Notes: generated from the sequence alone by a model not told the origin. 64,000 bases of DNA from SG-bin7 sp964498095 (GCA_964498095.1 CAZCFY010000003.1:158822-222821); one strand, 5' to 3'. Shown: positions 35,620 through 44,577, counted from the stretch's first letter. Program-made: numbers and translations.

Positions 35620-36923
35620 TTGCCCGCTCCCCGACAGCCGATGAATTTGAAAAACTTAAGAAATGGCGTGTATCTACTTTTTGGGTAATGCTCATCGGTT
35701 ACATTGGCTATTATCTCTGCCGCGGAAACCTTCCGGCTTCTTTTGGACTTTTAGAAAAGGAATTTGGTTACACAAACACGCAACTAGGTCTTATCGCCTT
35801 TTACTCCGAGATCACATATTCTGCGGGAAAATTTATCAACGGCCCGCTAGCTGACAAACTGGGTGGGAAAAAATTTTTCTTACTCGGAATGTTAGGCGCA
35901 ATAATTTTTAATATCGCTTTTACGTTTGGCACCTCTCTGCCTTACTTTATTGGGGTTTGGTGTTTGGCGCGCTTCTTCCTGTCAATGGGTTGGGGCGGAC
36001 TGATAAAAGTCATTGGCTCATGGTATGAACACGAACGCCATGGCACCATCATGGGAATTATAAGTATTAATTTTCAGTTTGGCGGTGTTGCCGCAAGTCT
36101 TTTTGCCGGCTGGCTCGTCATCCAAGTCACCGGCTGGAAAGGAATTTTTCTCTATCCGGCTCTGGTATTAACTTTAATTTTAATTTGGTCAGCGTTAGCC
36201 AGCGCCGACTCGCCAGATGATATCATCCCCGGAACTAACTTTGGAAAAAGTCAAAATCATAAAAAGCGCGCCATTGATTCTCAAGCGACTCATGGCGGCT
36301 GGGAAACTGTCATGTTCCTATTAAAACTTCCCATGTTTCAAAAGTTACTAATATTTAGTTTTATCGCCCATGTTTTACGCTCTGTATTTATTTTTTGGAC
36401 CCCCAAATTATTATTGGACCTGGGCATGGCAAACTCCCAAGCGATTTTTAACTCAACACTTTTTCCGGTTTTGGGAGTAATCGGCACGGTTTTACTCGGC
36501 TGGTACACGGATAAACATGTCACTAACGGCGATCGGGCACGCCCCATGATTTATATGCTCGTGGGCTTAACATTCACGCAATTTTATTTATACTACTTAG
36601 CCAATCTAAGCGATCGCCCACTTTTCCTAATTGCCGCCGTTATTGGTATGGCTGGATTTTTTCTCTTTGGACCTTATTCCATGTCTGCGGGCGCCTTAAG
36701 TCTGGATATCGCGGGCCACGAACGCGCCGGCAGTTGCACGGGCATTATTGATGGTGTCGGTTACATCGGTGGCGCGCTGGGCGTTTGGTTGGGTGGAAAA
36801 ATTTCTGATGCCGTTGGCTGGTCTTCGGTCTTCCTCGTACTCGGACTCTTCTCGCTCATAGCGATTTTATCGGCTTGGTTGTTGAGCCGCGAATTACGCG
36901 CCCATCACGAGCGAAATTTATAG
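35616..36923 (+). CDS. MFS transporter of the OPA (organophosphate antiporter) type
   Basis: 435 residues, twelve hydrophobic segments. Y-L-C-R-G-N-L near 34, G-K-F-I-N-G-P-L-A-D-K-L-G near 75-87 and L-S-M-G-W-G-G-L-I-K near 122 are typical of GlpT/UhpC/UhpT. It would exchange a phosphorylated metabolite (glycerol 3-phosphate or hexose phosphate) for phosphate, or act as a sensor like UhpC; no two-component partners are adjacent. Starts with GTG. Confidence 0.82.
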   Translation: MIARSPTADEFEKLKKWRVSTFWVMLIGYIGYYLCRGNLPASFGLLEKEFGYTNTQLGLIAFYSEITYSAGKFINGPLADKLGGKKFFLLGMLGAIIFNIAFTFGTSLPYFIGVWCLARFFLSMGWGGLIKVIGSWYEHERHGTIMGIISINFQFGGVAASLFAGWLVIQVTGWKGIFLYPALVLTLILIWSALASADSPDDIIPGTNFGKSQNHKKRAIDSQATHGGWETVMFLLKLPMFQKLLIFSFIAHVLRSVFIFWTPKLLLDLGMANSQAIFNSTLFPVLGVIGTVLLGWYTDKHVTNGDRARPMIYMLVGLTFTQFYLYYLANLSDRPLFLIAAVIGMAGFFLFGPYSMSAGALSLDIAGHERAGSCTGIIDGVGYIGGALGVWLGGKISDAVGWSSVFLVLGLFSLIAILSAWLLSRELRAHHERNL

Positions 36924-36988
36924 CTAACCGTTCGAAAGTCTAATCAAAACTTTTCTCAATGATTCCGATAAAATAACTAGGAGTCTTA

Positions 36989-37858
36989 TTGATTAGACCA
37001 GGAGAAGTTAAGCAATTATTGCTTATAACGCTTTTAATCATTGGTTGTGACCAAAAAACCAAAGTCGATTTTCAAAACGAAAACGTGATGGCCACTATTA
37101 CGCTTTTGACTTTTCAGGGAAATCAGGAATCGGCTTGGCCAAAAGATTCCAGCGGATATATTTACACGACGGCACGCACTATTACTTTTACCGGAACCTG
37201 CGCGCGCAATACGAAATCCCTGATGATCAAAGTCGATGGCGCCACCGCGCCCTCACTCCCTACTTGCGATAAAACTACCGGCGATTTTACTTGGAGCCAT
37301 ACTTTTGGAAGTGATTTAACAGCGGTCGTGGATTTTATTCCGATTTTATTGGCTGACAATCAAGAATCTCAGGCCAATAAAATTACAAAAACCATAGTGG
37401 TCGACACCGTGGCTCCGGCAGATCCCGTAATTACAACCAACGGTGGCGGAAATATTAACTCGCCCAGCGCCAACGTCACCATTAACGGCACGACATCAGC
37501 CGATACTTACCGCGTTACGTCCACCGACAGCGGCACCCTCGTATTTACTTCCGCAGCACAAACATTTCAGCTAGACACTGTGCTTGTTGAGAATCAGACC
37601 AAAACAATATCCTTTACGGCATTGGATCTCGCTGGGAATGCTTCGGGTTCTGTTTCGATTCAGGCTACATTTTTGGGATCTACATTGCTGAAGATTGCCG
37701 ATTTCACCGCTGGAAGTTTGGCCTCACCCCAAACCAATGGCAGTGTGCGGTTAACGCATGTATCAAGTTCACCGCTATTGCCCGCCACACCCGTGATAAA
37801 CTCTTCACCCGGTAATTACAAACACTTTTTGGGAGTCACCAATGTGTCGTCTCAGTAG
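36989..37858 (+). CDS. Lipoprotein with Ig-like domains, partner of the fibre protein
   Basis: 289 residues; TTG start with AGGAG 7 nt upstream; lipobox L-I-I-G-C (Cys20). Two Ig-like stretches follow (R-T-I-T-F-T-G-T-C-A near 60 and V-A-P-A-D-P-V-I-T-T near 136, the usual bacterial Ig start). The 3' end overlaps the fibre gene by 17 bp, so the two are translated together; a tether for the fibre is a natural inference. Confidence 0.65.
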   Translation: MIRPGEVKQLLLITLLIIGCDQKTKVDFQNENVMATITLLTFQGNQESAWPKDSSGYIYTTARTITFTGTCARNTKSLMIKVDGATAPSLPTCDKTTGDFTWSHTFGSDLTAVVDFIPILLADNQESQANKITKTIVVDTVAPADPVITTNGGGNINSPSANVTINGTTSADTYRVTSTDSGTLVFTSAAQTFQLDTVLVENQTKTISFTALDLAGNASGSVSIQATFLGSTLLKIADFTAGSLASPQTNGSVRLTHVSSSPLLPATPVINSSPGNYKHFLGVTNVSSQ

Positions 37859-39308
37859 TGTTATCTTTTTGCGATTTTTATTTTTAGCGGGACTTGGCTT
37901 TTTTAGTGTTTCGGCTAGCGCCGCCCCCAACACAATCAATAAGCGCGTGGCCTACCAGGGCTTGCTAACGAGTCCCACCGGTACACCCTTAAGTGACGGC
38001 GGTTACAAAATGCGTTTTACACTCAAACACGACAACAGTAGTGTGTGGCAAAAAACCTACAACACCGTGACTTTGACCAGTGGGATTTTTAACGTTTCAT
38101 TTAGCGGAAATGATGACTCCGCCGTGGCCTTTAATACAAATTTATTCTCACTTAGTAATGGCGCCGTTTCGATGAATGTCGATGTTGAAGTCGATATTGA
38201 CGGTAATGGTACTTTCGATAATTCCTTTACCGCGGTTCCACTGTCAGCGGTACCCACTGCGATGGTTGCGGAAATGTGTCACGTGGCGGGAACCGATTCG
38301 GTCACGACATCTTCCATTCAAAGCGGGGCCGTAACTGCGGCAAAAATGACCGCGGGAGATTATTCCACGGTGATTACTTCGGGAAATTATACGATTAATA
38401 TCACCGGTAACGTCACCGGAAATGCCGACACGGCCACCAATGCCGGTAATGTCACGGGAACAGTCGCCGTCGCCAACGGTGGTACAGGCGCGACAACCGC
38501 TGCGGGGGCCCGTACAAATTTAAGCGCCGCCGTCTCGGGTGCAAACTCCGATATTACTTCGCTATCAGGATTAACAACAGCTCTCTCCGTTGGCCAGGGC
38601 GGAACTGCCGCTACAACAGCTGGCGGCGCCCGTACGAATTTAGGAGCGGCCGCATCAGGTGCAAACTCCGATATCACTTCGTTATCGGGATTAACAACGG
38701 CACTTTCCGTAGGGCAAGGCGGTACCGACTCTACGACGGCCGCCGGCGCGCGCACAAATTTAGGGGCGGCCGCATCAGGTGCAAACTCCGATATCACTTC
38801 GTTATCGGGATTAACAACGGCACTTTCCGTGGGACAAGGCGGAACGGGATCCACCACGCAAAATTTTGTGGATTTAAGTTCCAGCCAAAATGCGATCGCC
38901 GGCGCAAAGACATTTACCAGTACCGTGAATCTCAACCGTCTTTCGTTAGGCACTCCGACAAATACAAATATTGCGGCCAACACCGCTTACAACGACGCAA
39001 ATCCGTTCGTTTATACATCAAGCTTTCAAACATTCACGGTGGGCGCCAATACCATTGCTCTGAGTTGCATAGATTCGACCAACGCCGTCGCCGGAAGTTT
39101 ATTAGTTGTTGTCGCAAACCCCACTCTGGGGGCCACCGCTGCCGGATTCTTTACTGTTACTCACAACACAGCTTGCGTAACTGGAAATAATCGCCGGATT
39201 TACACCAATTCACTGGCCACTTTAACGTCGACGATCGCGGCATCGCCATCGACAGTGGTTCTTGTCTACGACGGCACCCGCTGGATAGTTCTGGCTTTCC
39301 TCATTTAA
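37842..39308 (+). CDS. Exported phage-tail-fibre-like repeat protein
   Basis: 488 residues with a signal peptide (cut near VSASA/APN). An N-terminal beta domain (about 30-145) is followed by collagen-like/tail-fibre repeats: units of 40 residues built around V-G-Q-G-G-T-x-x-T-T-A-x-G-A-R-T-N-L and S-G-A-N-S-D-I-T-S-L, three times plus a related first copy, from about residue 205. The C-terminal 140 residues are a globular beta tip. The plan resembles the mosaic adhesive trimer fibres described in Bdellovibrio, which use phage-type trimeric stalks for host attachment. Trimer formation is inferred. Confidence 0.7.
   Translation: MCRLSSVIFLRFLFLAGLGFFSVSASAAPNTINKRVAYQGLLTSPTGTPLSDGGYKMRFTLKHDNSSVWQKTYNTVTLTSGIFNVSFSGNDDSAVAFNTNLFSLSNGAVSMNVDVEVDIDGNGTFDNSFTAVPLSAVPTAMVAEMCHVAGTDSVTTSSIQSGAVTAAKMTAGDYSTVITSGNYTINITGNVTGNADTATNAGNVTGTVAVANGGTGATTAAGARTNLSAAVSGANSDITSLSGLTTALSVGQGGTAATTAGGARTNLGAAASGANSDITSLSGLTTALSVGQGGTDSTTAAGARTNLGAAASGANSDITSLSGLTTALSVGQGGTGSTTQNFVDLSSSQNAIAGAKTFTSTVNLNRLSLGTPTNTNIAANTAYNDANPFVYTSSFQTFTVGANTIALSCIDSTNAVAGSLLVVVANPTLGATAAGFFTVTHNTACVTGNNRRIYTNSLATLTSTIAASPSTVVLVYDGTRWIVLAFLI
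38541..38860 (+). repeat. 120-bp direct repeats inside the fibre gene
   Basis: Units start at 38541, 38661 and 38781 (the last partial). Positions 38641-38710 and 38761-38830 differ at one base of 70, so the two copies are recent. Encodes the 40-residue stalk repeat. Confidence 0.9.
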
Positions 39309-39327
39309 TCTTTTGACTTTGTCGATG

Positions 39328-39396
39328 GCGAATGGCGAATAGCGAATAGCGAATAGCGAATAGCGAATAGCGAATAGCGAATAGCGAATAGCGAAT
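39328..39396. repeat. 7-bp tandem repeat running into an assembly gap
   Basis: GCGAATA (first unit GCGAATG) repeated about ten times in a row and cut by the N run at 39397. The true copy number is unknown. Confidence 0.9.
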
Positions 39397-39496
39397 NNNN
39401 NNNNNNNNNNNNNNNNNNNNNNNNNNNNNNNNNNNNNNNNNNNNNNNNNNNNNNNNNNNNNNNNNNNNNNNNNNNNNNNNNNNNNNNNNNNNNNNN
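39397..39496. other. Assembly gap (100 N)
   Basis: Exactly 100 N, the usual scaffold placeholder, directly at the end of the heptamer array. The real length is unknown and material may be missing. Confidence 0.98.
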
Positions 39497-39771
39497 ATAA
39501 AAAACAATTTGATTGACATGGTCAAATTATTTTTTCTCGAAATGAAATTTATTTTTCGTGACACGTTTAATTTCGCTGCTTAACGAAATATGCGGCGCAC
39601 GGTAACCCGCTGACAAACATTAAATAATCGCCCTATCCACGCGTTTTAATTTCAGCGGCAATTCACGTTAATTGAGAAAAATTCATTCCAAAAAGTTATG
39701 CTATATTACTTTCGACGTCGAAAGTAAAAAGCTGCAGCCTTCCAACGAAAAAGCAAAGACAGGGAGAGAAT
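39497..39771. promoter_or_regulatory. AT-rich region upstream of the HNH gene
   Basis: AATTTGA (39506-39512) and TCAAATT (39522-39528) form a small hairpin followed by a T-run, perhaps a weak terminator. A possible promoter is TTGAGA (39672-39677) with TATGCT (39697-39702, spacer 19). The 22-bp palindrome lies directly downstream, and GGGAGAG precedes the start codon. Confidence 0.4.
39706..39727. repeat. 22-bp perfect palindrome, copy 1 (promoter side)
   Basis: TTACTTTCGAC followed by its exact reverse complement. It sits about 45 bp before the HNH start codon, just after the likely -10 box. An identical copy lies inside the gene at 40417-40438. Confidence 0.9.
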
Positions 39772-40662
39772 ATGAATGCCATTTCAGATAAAGATCTTTT
39801 AGCTAACACGGAAAATTTGGTAAAAAAAGAGCGTGAACTTTTAAGTGAGGTCCTCCGGCACCTTAGAGAAATTCAACGACGCCGGCTTTATTCTGATTTG
39901 GGATTTCCCAGTTTATTTGAGTACTGTGTTAAAAGTCTCAAATACTCCGAAGCCCAAACCCATCGGCGAATAGTAGCCATGCGCATGATCGTAGAAATTC
40001 CTGAAATCGAAGAAAAGATTGAAAGTGGCGACCTCTCCCTAAGTAATCTCGTCCGCGCCAAAACTTTTTTTAACCAGGAAGAAAAATCGGCCCCGATGGC
40101 AAGGGCTGAGATGTTAGAAGTCCTTACGACTCTAGAAAACAAATCCGCGCGTGAGGGTGAAAAAATACTCCTAGCTATTAGCGGCGAAAAAATTAGCGTA
40201 AAGGAATCACAACGCCAAGTGACCGCCGAGATTACCGAGCTAAGATTTGGTGCGGACGAAAAACTTCTAGCAAAAATTAATCATCTCAAGGGACTCCTTG
40301 CACACAAAAAATCTGGAGCTTCGCTGGCCGAAATATTTAGTGAAATTTGTGATGTTGCCTTAGAGAAACTTGACCCGGCTAGTAAGCAACTGGCTTCAAG
40401 GTCAAAAAGCAATCCTTTACTTTCGACGTCGAAAGTAACCCGTTATATCCCTGCAAAAACCAAAAGTGAAATATGGAAAAAATCAAATGGCGTGTGCTCT
40501 AAGTGTAGCTCGCGGTATGCGTTAGAAATAGATCACGTAAAACCTTACAGCCTAGGTGGTACAAATGACTGTAAAAACTTACGTTTGCTTTGCCGCAGTT
40601 GCAACCAGAGGCAGGCGATAAAAAGTTATGGACTAAAAAAAATGGCTAATTACTTGAATTAG
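39772..40662 (+). CDS. HNH endonuclease domain protein
   Basis: 296 residues. A helical N-terminal region (about 1-190; S-E-A-Q-T-H-R-R-I-V-A-M-R-M-I near 63) precedes a variable linker and a C-terminal HNH domain: C-S-K-C, L-E-I-D-H-V-K-P, G-G-T-N-D-C-K-N-L, L-L-C-R-S-C-N. Nearly all HNH ligands are present, so nuclease activity is plausible. It is a paralogue of the gene at 54591 (shared E-Y-C-x-K-x-L-x-Y-S-E-x-x-x-H-R-R). Palindrome copy 2 lies in the linker just before the HNH domain. Confidence 0.82.
   Translation: MNAISDKDLLANTENLVKKERELLSEVLRHLREIQRRRLYSDLGFPSLFEYCVKSLKYSEAQTHRRIVAMRMIVEIPEIEEKIESGDLSLSNLVRAKTFFNQEEKSAPMARAEMLEVLTTLENKSAREGEKILLAISGEKISVKESQRQVTAEITELRFGADEKLLAKINHLKGLLAHKKSGASLAEIFSEICDVALEKLDPASKQLASRSKSNPLLSTSKVTRYIPAKTKSEIWKKSNGVCSKCSSRYALEIDHVKPYSLGGTNDCKNLRLLCRSCNQRQAIKSYGLKKMANYLN
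40417..40438. repeat. 22-bp perfect palindrome, copy 2 (inside the HNH gene)
   Basis: Identical to 39706-39727. It encodes L-S-T-S-K-V in the linker before the HNH domain. Confidence 0.9.
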
Positions 40663-40924
40663 GCAAAAGTCATATTAGAAAATGCAGAGCTATTGCCACT
40701 AAACTAAAACCCGTAAGCTCATTGGTTGGGATAGTATTTGGTCCTGCTGGTGGTTGGGCTGGTTGGAGAGTGGAAAAAGGCCGATGACCGTTGATGGCCG
40801 ATAGACCACCAAGCCGTATCATCACTATCTCAATTTGATCCACCAAACAGCCGATACGAAATATGTAATGGATTATGCAAAAATTCGCCACTGGCGCGCA
40901 AAATACAATTTCCTTTCGCTGAAG

Positions 40925-41674
40925 ATGAAGGCGCTCACCGAGATGGCGGCAGCGCTAAAGGCACTCGTCGGCGCGGCGGCAGCGCTAAAGGCGCTCGCGC
41001 TCAAAATAAGCGCCGCGCTTATAATCGCGACCTTCACGCGGCCAAAAGCCAACGCCGGCTTTCGCATCGGAGCGCAAAGTTCTTATGAACAAATCAAAGT
41101 CGCCGAAGCGGGCATAAATGCCACAGTTGCAACGTCGCCTGGATCAACGCTCAGAGCGGGCTATGAATTTCAGCGGCCAGCGTGGGGATTTGCCCTCGAT
41201 TATCAAATGAAAACCATCACTTTTCTAAATGATGAAACCAGTGACAGGCTCATCATCCAGCAGCCACCGACCTTATATGCGACCGAAGGAAAATTCTTTT
41301 ACCGGCGTAATAAAACTTCTTATGGACTACTTTATGGTGTTCGCGACCTGCCCGTTGTTGAAACTATTACCGTGACCGGCATAGGAATTACGGTAGCAAC
41401 ATTGCCAACGATGGGTTTAGAGATTTCTTCCAATGTAGTTAAGGCCAGCAGTACGGACGTGCATATATTTGCGCAAGGTCAGTTTATATCCGCGCAAAAT
41501 ATTGGCGCGCTTAAACTTGAATCCGCGAGCCGCTTCGGCGGCGGATTGCGCCTGCAATTTTTTTCTAATCGTTGGCTCGAGGTCAGTGCGATGGCCAGCG
41601 TAACTAACTTTAACTTTAAAGATTCAAAGCAGACGGCAACACAAGCTGATTTTGGCCTAGGTTTAAATTTTTAA
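40925..41674 (+). CDS. Exported protein, probable small beta-barrel, function unknown
   Basis: The Met at 40925 gives 249 residues and a signal-like N-terminus (hydrophobic, ending near K-A-N-A/G-F-R-I). Upstream in-frame Mets at 40835 and 40868 are possible; no start has a clear ribosome site. The mature part has alternating strands and ends N-F as in outer-membrane barrels. The signal-peptide core is encoded by a 30-bp tandem repeat. No family recognised. The 262 bp before it hold no gene I can support. Confidence 0.5.
   Translation: MKALTEMAAALKALVGAAAALKALALKISAALIIATFTRPKANAGFRIGAQSSYEQIKVAEAGINATVATSPGSTLRAGYEFQRPAWGFALDYQMKTITFLNDETSDRLIIQQPPTLYATEGKFFYRRNKTSYGLLYGVRDLPVVETITVTGIGITVATLPTMGLEISSNVVKASSTDVHIFAQGQFISAQNIGALKLESASRFGGGLRLQFFSNRWLEVSAMASVTNFNFKDSKQTATQADFGLGLNF
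40945..41004. repeat. 30-bp tandem duplication in a signal peptide
   Basis: GGCGGCAGCGCTAAAGGC at 40945 recurs 30 bp later at 40975. It encodes A-A-A-L-K-A-L twice. Confidence 0.75.
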
Positions 41675-41711
41675 ATTAGGTCCCAAAAAGCAACTCAATC
41701 AGCTCCAATTT

Positions 41712-41765
41712 ACGAACTAATCGCGCCCATTTAACGAACTAATCACTCCCAATTAACGAGCTAAT
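41712..41765. repeat. 22-bp tandem repeat reaching into a stop codon
   Basis: ACGAACTAATC... units start at 41712 and 41734, with a third diverged one at 41756 that supplies the stop of the L,D-transpeptidase gene. Confidence 0.75.
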
Positions 41766-42375
41766 CGGTACCGATAATTATATAGGGGTTTTTTGCTTTA
41801 TCCAAAAGGCTTAAAAGTGTTTTCATATGAGACTCCGCCACGGCCACACACCCGGCAGTTCCCGTATTTGCATCGCGCCACACATGGGTAAAAATGGCAC
41901 TTCCTAATCCGGGCAATACCGGCTGCCGGTTGTACCCGACGACGAACGCGTACTTATATAAATTATCTTTACGCCTTAATACTTCAAAACTTTTAGCGTC
42001 GGTACTCCCGTGAACCCATTGATTATATTGCGGAGAATTAGGATCATCGATCCATTTATCTTCAGTTGTTACTTTTTTGTAATCGAGTTTTGTTGGCACT
42101 TTTTCCAGATACCCAAAAGCGCTCTCAATTTTAAACAATCCCTGCGGCGTCTTGCCGTCCCCTTCGCGTTTTTGCCCGCTTAAAGCGATTCCATTTTTGC
42201 CAACGACGGCATCCACGGGCCCAAAGACAAGCTTTTTATTCTCAAAAAGTTCCAATTTCGCCCGCGGGCTACCCGTTGTCCCACGAACAATAATCATCTG
42301 TTGAAGCTGTTCGGGGCCTTGTTCCACGGAAACACAGGCCATCAATCCCAGAGCAAAAAATAATATTCTTCGCAT
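41761..42375 (-). CDS. L,D-transpeptidase (YkuD) lipoprotein
   Basis: 204 residues with a lipobox G-L-M-A-C (Cys14). The YkuD catalytic motif is visible: H-V-W-R-D-A-N-T-G-T-A-G-C, with His and nucleophile Cys in the HX(14-17)[ST]XGC order. Would form or edit 3-3 cross-links or attach proteins to peptidoglycan in the periplasm; some predators use such enzymes to remodel prey wall. The 3' end lies in a 22-bp tandem repeat. Confidence 0.85.
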   Translation of the reverse strand: MRRILFFALGLMACVSVEQGPEQLQQMIIVRGTTGSPRAKLELFENKKLVFGPVDAVVGKNGIALSGQKREGDGKTPQGLFKIESAFGYLEKVPTKLDYKKVTTEDKWIDDPNSPQYNQWVHGSTDAKSFEVLRRKDNLYKYAFVVGYNRQPVLPGLGSAIFTHVWRDANTGTAGCVAVAESHMKTLLSLLDKAKNPYIIIGTD

Positions 42376-42457
42376 TTATTTTCACTATCTATTTAGTATT
42401 CATAATTAGCGACCGATTCGCTCATCAAATCATATATAAATATTCGGGAGTTTCAAA

Positions 42458-42637
42458 ATGAAAAAACACTTAAAAATTTTGGCCATCGCCGCCCTTGCTT
42501 TTGTTCGCTGCGGCCACCGCGATTTAGGAAATCAGCATATGGGTGGGGTCACAAAAGTTACGCACCAACAATCGAGTCACTTGTCTTATAATGGGAATTT
42601 TGGGACTCGGCCTGCGCTAAGTCTAAGGGGCAAGTAA
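42458..42637 (+). CDS. Small exported peptide, possibly a lipoprotein
   Basis: 59 residues beginning MKKHLKILAIAALAFV and then R-C-G-H, with GGGAG 7 nt before the ATG. The hydrophobic N-terminus and Cys18 look like a lipoprotein signal, but the -1 residue is Arg, which is not a normal lipobox. The mature part is short and polar. It overlaps the convergent LplT-PlsC gene by 15 bp. Confidence 0.5.
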   Translation: MKKHLKILAIAALAFVRCGHRDLGNQHMGGVTKVTHQQSSHLSYNGNFGTRPALSLRGK

Positions 42638-44506
42638 TTTCTGCACCTGAATCTGCACATACTCCGCTTTGACCATGTGAGCCGGTATCGGCTTTCCTAT
42701 TCTCAATTCCACGCGTGACCAAAATCTTTTTGGCCGCTTCATCAGAGCCCGCCCATCTTTAAAACTAAAAAAACTTCCCCAAAACCCAACTAGCGCCATG
42801 GGCACGACAGTTGCCGGTGTCTTAGATATGGCCTTTTCAATTCCGGGACGAAATGGATTTAAATTTCCGTCACGGGTGATTTTTCCCTCGGGAAATATTC
42901 CCAATACGTCGCCACTTTTTAATGTTTCATCAATAACTTGGAAGGCTAATTCCAAGAGCTGGGGGTTTTCTTTAGAGGTTGCAATAGGAATAACTTTCGC
43001 TTGGCGAAATAATGGACCCACCAAGGGCAAGCCTAAAAATGTATGGTCCATCACAAAGCGCGGCGGCCGTTTAGAAACACCGGCGAGAATTAACCAGTCG
43101 ATAAAGCTTACGTGATTACACGCCAGAATAACCGCACCGTCTTTAGGAATATTTTCTTCTCCCGTGACTTTTAGGCGGTACATAACACGCACCAAGACCC
43201 AGCTCAAAAAACGCAAAGCAAATTCTGGGACCAAATAATAAATATAAACTGCTACGGCGAAATTCATGAGAGCATAAATTAAAAACATTTCGTAAGAGGT
43301 GGCGCCCAATTGCGTAAGTAACATGATGAATCCCATGGAGACCACCATGAACAAGGAATTTATAATATTATTCGAAGCGATCATTTGCGAGCGCACGGCT
43401 TTGTCGCTGCGTTGCTGAATGAGAGCAAATAAGGGAACAATATAAATTCCCGCAAAAATCGCAAACAACAATAAAGAAACAAAAATTTGGCGTCCTTCGG
43501 GTAAGGCCATAAACTGCGTCCATGTTAAAAGTTCGCCCGATGTTTTAGCGACATTCCAGGACGGACGCACCCAATAGAGAATAAACATCATAATCGACAT
43601 GCCCGCAGAACCAAGGGGTACAAGTCCAATCTCGATACGTTCAAAGGAAAGAGTTTCACATAGGAGCGAGCCAACGCCCACACCGACGGTAAACGTAATT
43701 AAAAACAGTAGCGCCACCGACTCTCCCCCGTGAAGCATCTCGCGCACGTAAACGGGTAAGATCGTCAAGATGGCAGCGCCTAAAAACCAAAACCAGGATA
43801 TTCCCAAAATGGAATTAAAAAGCGCGCTACTCCCCATAGATTCTTTGATGACACGAAAAGTAGGACGAATTGGATCCCAGCTAATTTTGATGTTGGGATT
43901 AGAAATGGGAACATTCTTTTGATAGAGCGAAGCGACAAATCCCAGAAGTGCCACGATCATCAGCGCCGCAATCACGACCGCTTCGGCGTCTAAGTGTTTG
44001 GCGGCGGAACTTCCGATAATGGTTCCAAGTAAAATCGCCACGAAGGTTCCCATCTCGATGTAAGCGTTAGCAGCGATAAGTTTTTCATCGGGCACTAAGT
44101 CAGGAATTATCGCATATTTCACGGGCCCAAAAAACGTGGAGTGAAGACCCATCATTAATAACACGATCATTAAGAGCGAATAATTATGCAAATAAAAACC
44201 AAAAGCGGCGACAATCATCAATAAAACTTCCCATAGTTTTACCAACCGCATAACCATGGCCTTTTGCTTGCAATCAGAAATTTGTCCCGAAACCGCCGAA
44301 AATAAAAAAAATGGCAGAATAAAAATTGCACCAGAAAAGGCGACAAGTGTCTGGCCGCCCATGCCCCATACTTCAACACCTCTAAAGGTAATCATAAAAA
44401 TTAACGCATTTTTTAAAATATTATCGTTCATCGCACCAAAGAACTGGGTCCAAAATAGCGGCGTGAATAAACGATCTGAGGTAATCATCTTTATTTTCAG
44501 CGACAT
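42623..44506 (-). CDS. MFS transporter-acyltransferase fusion (LplT-PlsC type)
   Basis: 627 residues. The first 420 are an MFS domain (W-T-Q-F-F-G-A-M-N-D-N near 19, as in LplT lysophospholipid flippases); the C-terminal 200 residues are a PlsC acyltransferase with N-H-V-S-F-I-D (HX4D) and F-P-E-G-K-I-T. Related Aas-type proteins carry a further AMP-binding ligase; none is present here. Probably takes up and re-acylates lysophospholipids at the inner membrane. AAGGAAC precedes the ATG. Confidence 0.85.
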   Translation of the reverse strand: MSLKIKMITSDRLFTPLFWTQFFGAMNDNILKNALIFMITFRGVEVWGMGGQTLVAFSGAIFILPFFLFSAVSGQISDCKQKAMVMRLVKLWEVLLMIVAAFGFYLHNYSLLMIVLLMMGLHSTFFGPVKYAIIPDLVPDEKLIAANAYIEMGTFVAILLGTIIGSSAAKHLDAEAVVIAALMIVALLGFVASLYQKNVPISNPNIKISWDPIRPTFRVIKESMGSSALFNSILGISWFWFLGAAILTILPVYVREMLHGGESVALLFLITFTVGVGVGSLLCETLSFERIEIGLVPLGSAGMSIMMFILYWVRPSWNVAKTSGELLTWTQFMALPEGRQIFVSLLLFAIFAGIYIVPLFALIQQRSDKAVRSQMIASNNIINSLFMVVSMGFIMLLTQLGATSYEMFLIYALMNFAVAVYIYYLVPEFALRFLSWVLVRVMYRLKVTGEENIPKDGAVILACNHVSFIDWLILAGVSKRPPRFVMDHTFLGLPLVGPLFRQAKVIPIATSKENPQLLELAFQVIDETLKSGDVLGIFPEGKITRDGNLNPFRPGIEKAISKTPATVVPMALVGFWGSFFSFKDGRALMKRPKRFWSRVELRIGKPIPAHMVKAEYVQIQVQKLLAP

Positions 44507-44577
44507 GCGTTATGTTCCTTTTTGAGATTCTACTTTACCGCCAAAGGTTTTGAACTCGACCTTCCGAAGAACTAAAC

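Noticed and set aside
38387..38983. 198-residue minus-strand frame inside the fibre gene
   Set aside because: Follows the repeat period of the fibre gene antisense; no ribosome site.
37842..39308. Prophage remnant suggested by tail-fibre repeats
   Set aside because: The protein has a signal peptide and a coupled lipoprotein, and no other phage genes are nearby.
39328..39564. Minus-strand frame rich in I-R-Y-S-L-F-A repeats
   Set aside because: Produced by the heptamer array and read through N; no start context or independent coding signal.
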